From: Ruminococcaceae bacterium UBA1865
Lineage (GTDB): Bacteria > Bacillota > Clostridia > Oscillospirales > Acutalibacteraceae
DNA: 14,775 bases
Assembly (NCBI GenBank): GCA_002338255.1
Contig: DDHX01000012.1
Span: 1 to 14,775 of the forward strand
Direction of reading: 5' to 3'
Shown here: one piece after another, positions 13,109-14,775 of the stretch
How the letters are laid out: each line of letters starts with the position of its first letter
Numbering within the stretch: position 1 is the first letter of the stretch
Program-made: the position numbers and the translations under genes
Notes under the pieces: generated by a model
Seen by the model: the letters and a program-made list of their open reading frames with translations, nothing else
What the model was told of the DNA's origin: nothing
The model's database searches: none

Positions 13109-14125
13109 ATGTTCAAATATATCGTCAAGCGCATTTTGATGCTGATTCCGGTTCTGCTGGGAGTTTCCATCATTGTGTTCTTAATCATGAGAGTGTTTTC
13201 ACCCGATCCCGCCCCCATCGTTTTGGGACAGCACGCAACGGTGGAAACCGCCAATGCGTGGCGTGCTGCGAACGGACTGGATGCCCCGCTTTATATTCAA
13301 TTTTTTAATTTTATAAAGGGTGCCGTTACCGGTGATTTGGGAACCTCCTATTACACCAAGACTCCTGTCACGCAGGAAATTCTTTCCCGCTTTCCTGCGA
13401 CCATTGAACTGGCGATTGCCGCAATTATATTCGCATCCCTTTTTGGCATCATCATCGGAGTTGTCTCCGCTGTAAAAAAGAATTCTTTCTTTGACCACGC
13501 AGGAATGGTCATTGCTTTGGTCGGCGTATCCATGCCGATTTTTTGGCTGGGCATATTGCTGATCATTCTCTTTGCCGGGGTTTGGCATATTTTACCTTCG
13601 GGGGGAAGAATCGACCCGCTCTTACAACCTGCCACCGCGACCGGATTTTATTTGATTGATACGCTTCTCGCCGGTGACACGGAGGCCTTTGTAGATACCG
13701 TCAAGCATTTGATTCTTCCCGCGCTTGCGCTCGGAATGTACTCAATGGCAATTATCACCAGAATGACCCGCTCCAGTATGCTGGAAACCATGAATCAGGA
13801 TTACATACGCACCGCCCGCGCCAAAGGTGTCGCAGAGCATAAGGTGATTACCCATCACGCATTGCGCAACGCGATGATTCCAGTCACTACGGTAATCGGC
13901 TTACAACTTGGCTCGCTTTTGGGCGGTGCTGTGCTCACCGAAACCGTGTTTTCTTGGCCGGGTATCGGCAATTATACGGTGCAGTGCATTTTGAAATCTG
14001 ATTTTCCGGTGGTACAGGGCGTTGTACTGCTGATTGCCTGCATCTTTGTTTTAATTAATTTAATTGTGGATGTAATTTATGCGTTTATTGACCCCCGCAT
14101 CAAATTTTCAAAGAAAGAAGGGTAG
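13109..14125 (+). CDS. Peptide ABC transporter permease, DppB/OppB type
   Basis: This 338-residue membrane protein is one of two permease subunits of the peptide importer. It starts with the family N-terminus KYIVKRILMLIPVLLGVSIIVF (TM1 about 9-30), followed by an extracytoplasmic loop with YIQFFNFIKGAVTGDLGTSY, and five further membrane segments (about 98-125, 135-160, 200-215, 265-290, 305-330). The cytoplasmic EAA loop, which docks on the ATPase, is seen at about 235-260 (ARAKGVAEHKVITHHALRN), followed by the conserved LGGAVLTETVFSWPGIG. AAAGG lies about 9 nt before the ATG. It follows the binding-protein gene by 124 bp that include a hairpin, and the next permease starts 6 bp after its stop. 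Confidence 0.93.
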   Translation: MFKYIVKRILMLIPVLLGVSIIVFLIMRVFSPDPAPIVLGQHATVETANAWRAANGLDAPLYIQFFNFIKGAVTGDLGTSYYTKTPVTQEILSRFPATIELAIAAIIFASLFGIIIGVVSAVKKNSFFDHAGMVIALVGVSMPIFWLGILLIILFAGVWHILPSGGRIDPLLQPATATGFYLIDTLLAGDTEAFVDTVKHLILPALALGMYSMAIITRMTRSSMLETMNQDYIRTARAKGVAEHKVITHHALRNAMIPVTTVIGLQLGSLLGGAVLTETVFSWPGIGNYTVQCILKSDFPVVQGVVLLIACIFVLINLIVDVIYAFIDPRIKFSKKEG

Positions 14126-14131
14126 CCTGTT

Positions 14132-14775
14132 ATGAAACTGAAAAAAATGGAGCAGCCGAAAACCGAATCCGCAGTGCAGGCAGCCTCACTTGTTGAAAAG
14201 CCGGAATCCCAGTTCAAGGAGATGTGGGAGGCACTTTGGGAGGATAAAGCTGCAGTAGTCGGCTTGTTTGTTATCTTTTTCCTTGTGCTTGTAGCTCTTT
14301 TCGGACCATTTATCATGCCATATGACCCGAACGATTCGGATATGGCCAAGAGCTTTATCCAGCCGAATTTTGCGCATTGGTTTGGTACGGACCAGTTAGG
14401 CCGTGACGTTTTCAGCAGAATTATTGCCGGTACCCGCATTTCGTTGACGGTCGGACTGAGCGCAGTTGCCATTTCGCTGACGGTAGGCGTTGTATTGGGT
14501 TCCATCGCGGGTTACCGCGGAGGAAAAGCGGATACCATTATCATGCGCTTAATGGATATGATGCTCGCGATTCCGTCCATCCTGCTTGCCATCGCGTTTA
14601 TGGCGGCTATGGGAAAGGGAATTGACAAAGCTGTTATTGCAATAGGCCTTGTGTCTATGTTCGAATACGCGCGTATTGTACGCGGATGTATTTTGTCCGT
14701 TAAAGAAAATGATTATGTGCAGGCCGCGCGTGTCATTGGGAATAATGACAGCCGTATCATTTTTAAGCATATATT
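14132..14775 (+). CDS. Peptide ABC transporter permease, DppC/OppC type, partial
   Basis: The frame is open from ATG 14132 to the window end (214 codons), so the C-terminus is missing. After a charged cytoplasmic N-terminus (about 1-45, with FKEMWEALWEDKAA typical of the family) comes TM1 (about 46-66), then PYDPND and the conserved HWFGTDQLGRDVFSRIIAG block at about 90-108. More membrane segments follow, with the GYRGGKADTIIMRLMDMMLAIPS stretch (partly conserved RxxDxxxAxP) and the start of the EAA loop (YVQAARVIGNND). It pairs with the DppB-like subunit to form the translocation channel; the ATPase genes are expected downstream. AAGGG about 9 nt before the ATG, inside the end of the upstream gene, is the likely ribosome binding site. 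Confidence 0.93.
   Translation, partial: MKLKKMEQPKTESAVQAASLVEKPESQFKEMWEALWEDKAAVVGLFVIFFLVLVALFGPFIMPYDPNDSDMAKSFIQPNFAHWFGTDQLGRDVFSRIIAGTRISLTVGLSAVAISLTVGVVLGSIAGYRGGKADTIIMRLMDMMLAIPSILLAIAFMAAMGKGIDKAVIAIGLVSMFEYARIVRGCILSVKENDYVQAARVIGNNDSRIIFKHI

Overview
The window reads as a chromosome segment of a low-to-mid GC Gram-positive bacterium, most likely a clostridial (Oscillospiraceae/Ruminococcaceae-like) member of the Bacillota. The support is AGGAGG-type ribosome binding sites, sigma-A-like promoters (several with an extended -10), rho-independent terminators, lipoproteins in place of periplasmic proteins, and protein families of clostridial flavour. No rRNA, tRNA, CRISPR array or insertion sequence was seen. 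Assignments rest on motif reading, not on database searches.

Layout. (1) 1-2332: 3' end of a SixA-like histidine phosphatase, then a thioredoxin-fold DUF255/YyaL-like protein. The first ~480 bp are about 37% GC and the protein sequence there looks Bacteroidota-like; from ~540 the GC is about 55% and the protein looks clostridial. This switch inside one gene is a marked anomaly. (2) 2338-4926: small housekeeping genes: a CxxC-less HMA-fold protein whose ribosome binding site sits in the 3' arm of the preceding terminator hairpin, a Nudix hydrolase, an HD-domain phosphohydrolase (minus strand), and the tRNA ct6A-forming dehydratase TcdA. (3) 4929-11136: an OmpR-type response regulator (minus strand) divergent from a five-gene operon: long MacA-like adaptor, MacB-like permease, Gly/Thr-rich lipoprotein, MacB/LolD-type ATPase and a secreted protein with Ig-like (Big2) domains. 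The operon ends in a strong terminator. (4) 11226-14775: a promoter and structured leader, then a peptide-type ABC importer: lipoprotein solute-binding protein, DppB-like permease and DppC-like permease (cut by the window end).

How the parts work together. The adaptor, permease and ATPase should form a split MacAB-type exporter or mechanotransmission pump in the cytoplasmic membrane. The lipoprotein and Big2 protein, which are not standard MacAB parts, probably act outside the membrane in place of an outer-membrane exit duct. The divergent regulator lacks the usual acidic pair of a receiver domain and has no kinase beside it. The shared intergenic region carries two pairs of 11-bp-spaced direct repeats, the spacing expected for OmpR-family binding, so the regulator probably controls this operon. 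This regulator plus five-gene export locus is the best candidate for a poorly described system here. The peptide importer downstream is a separate transcription unit.
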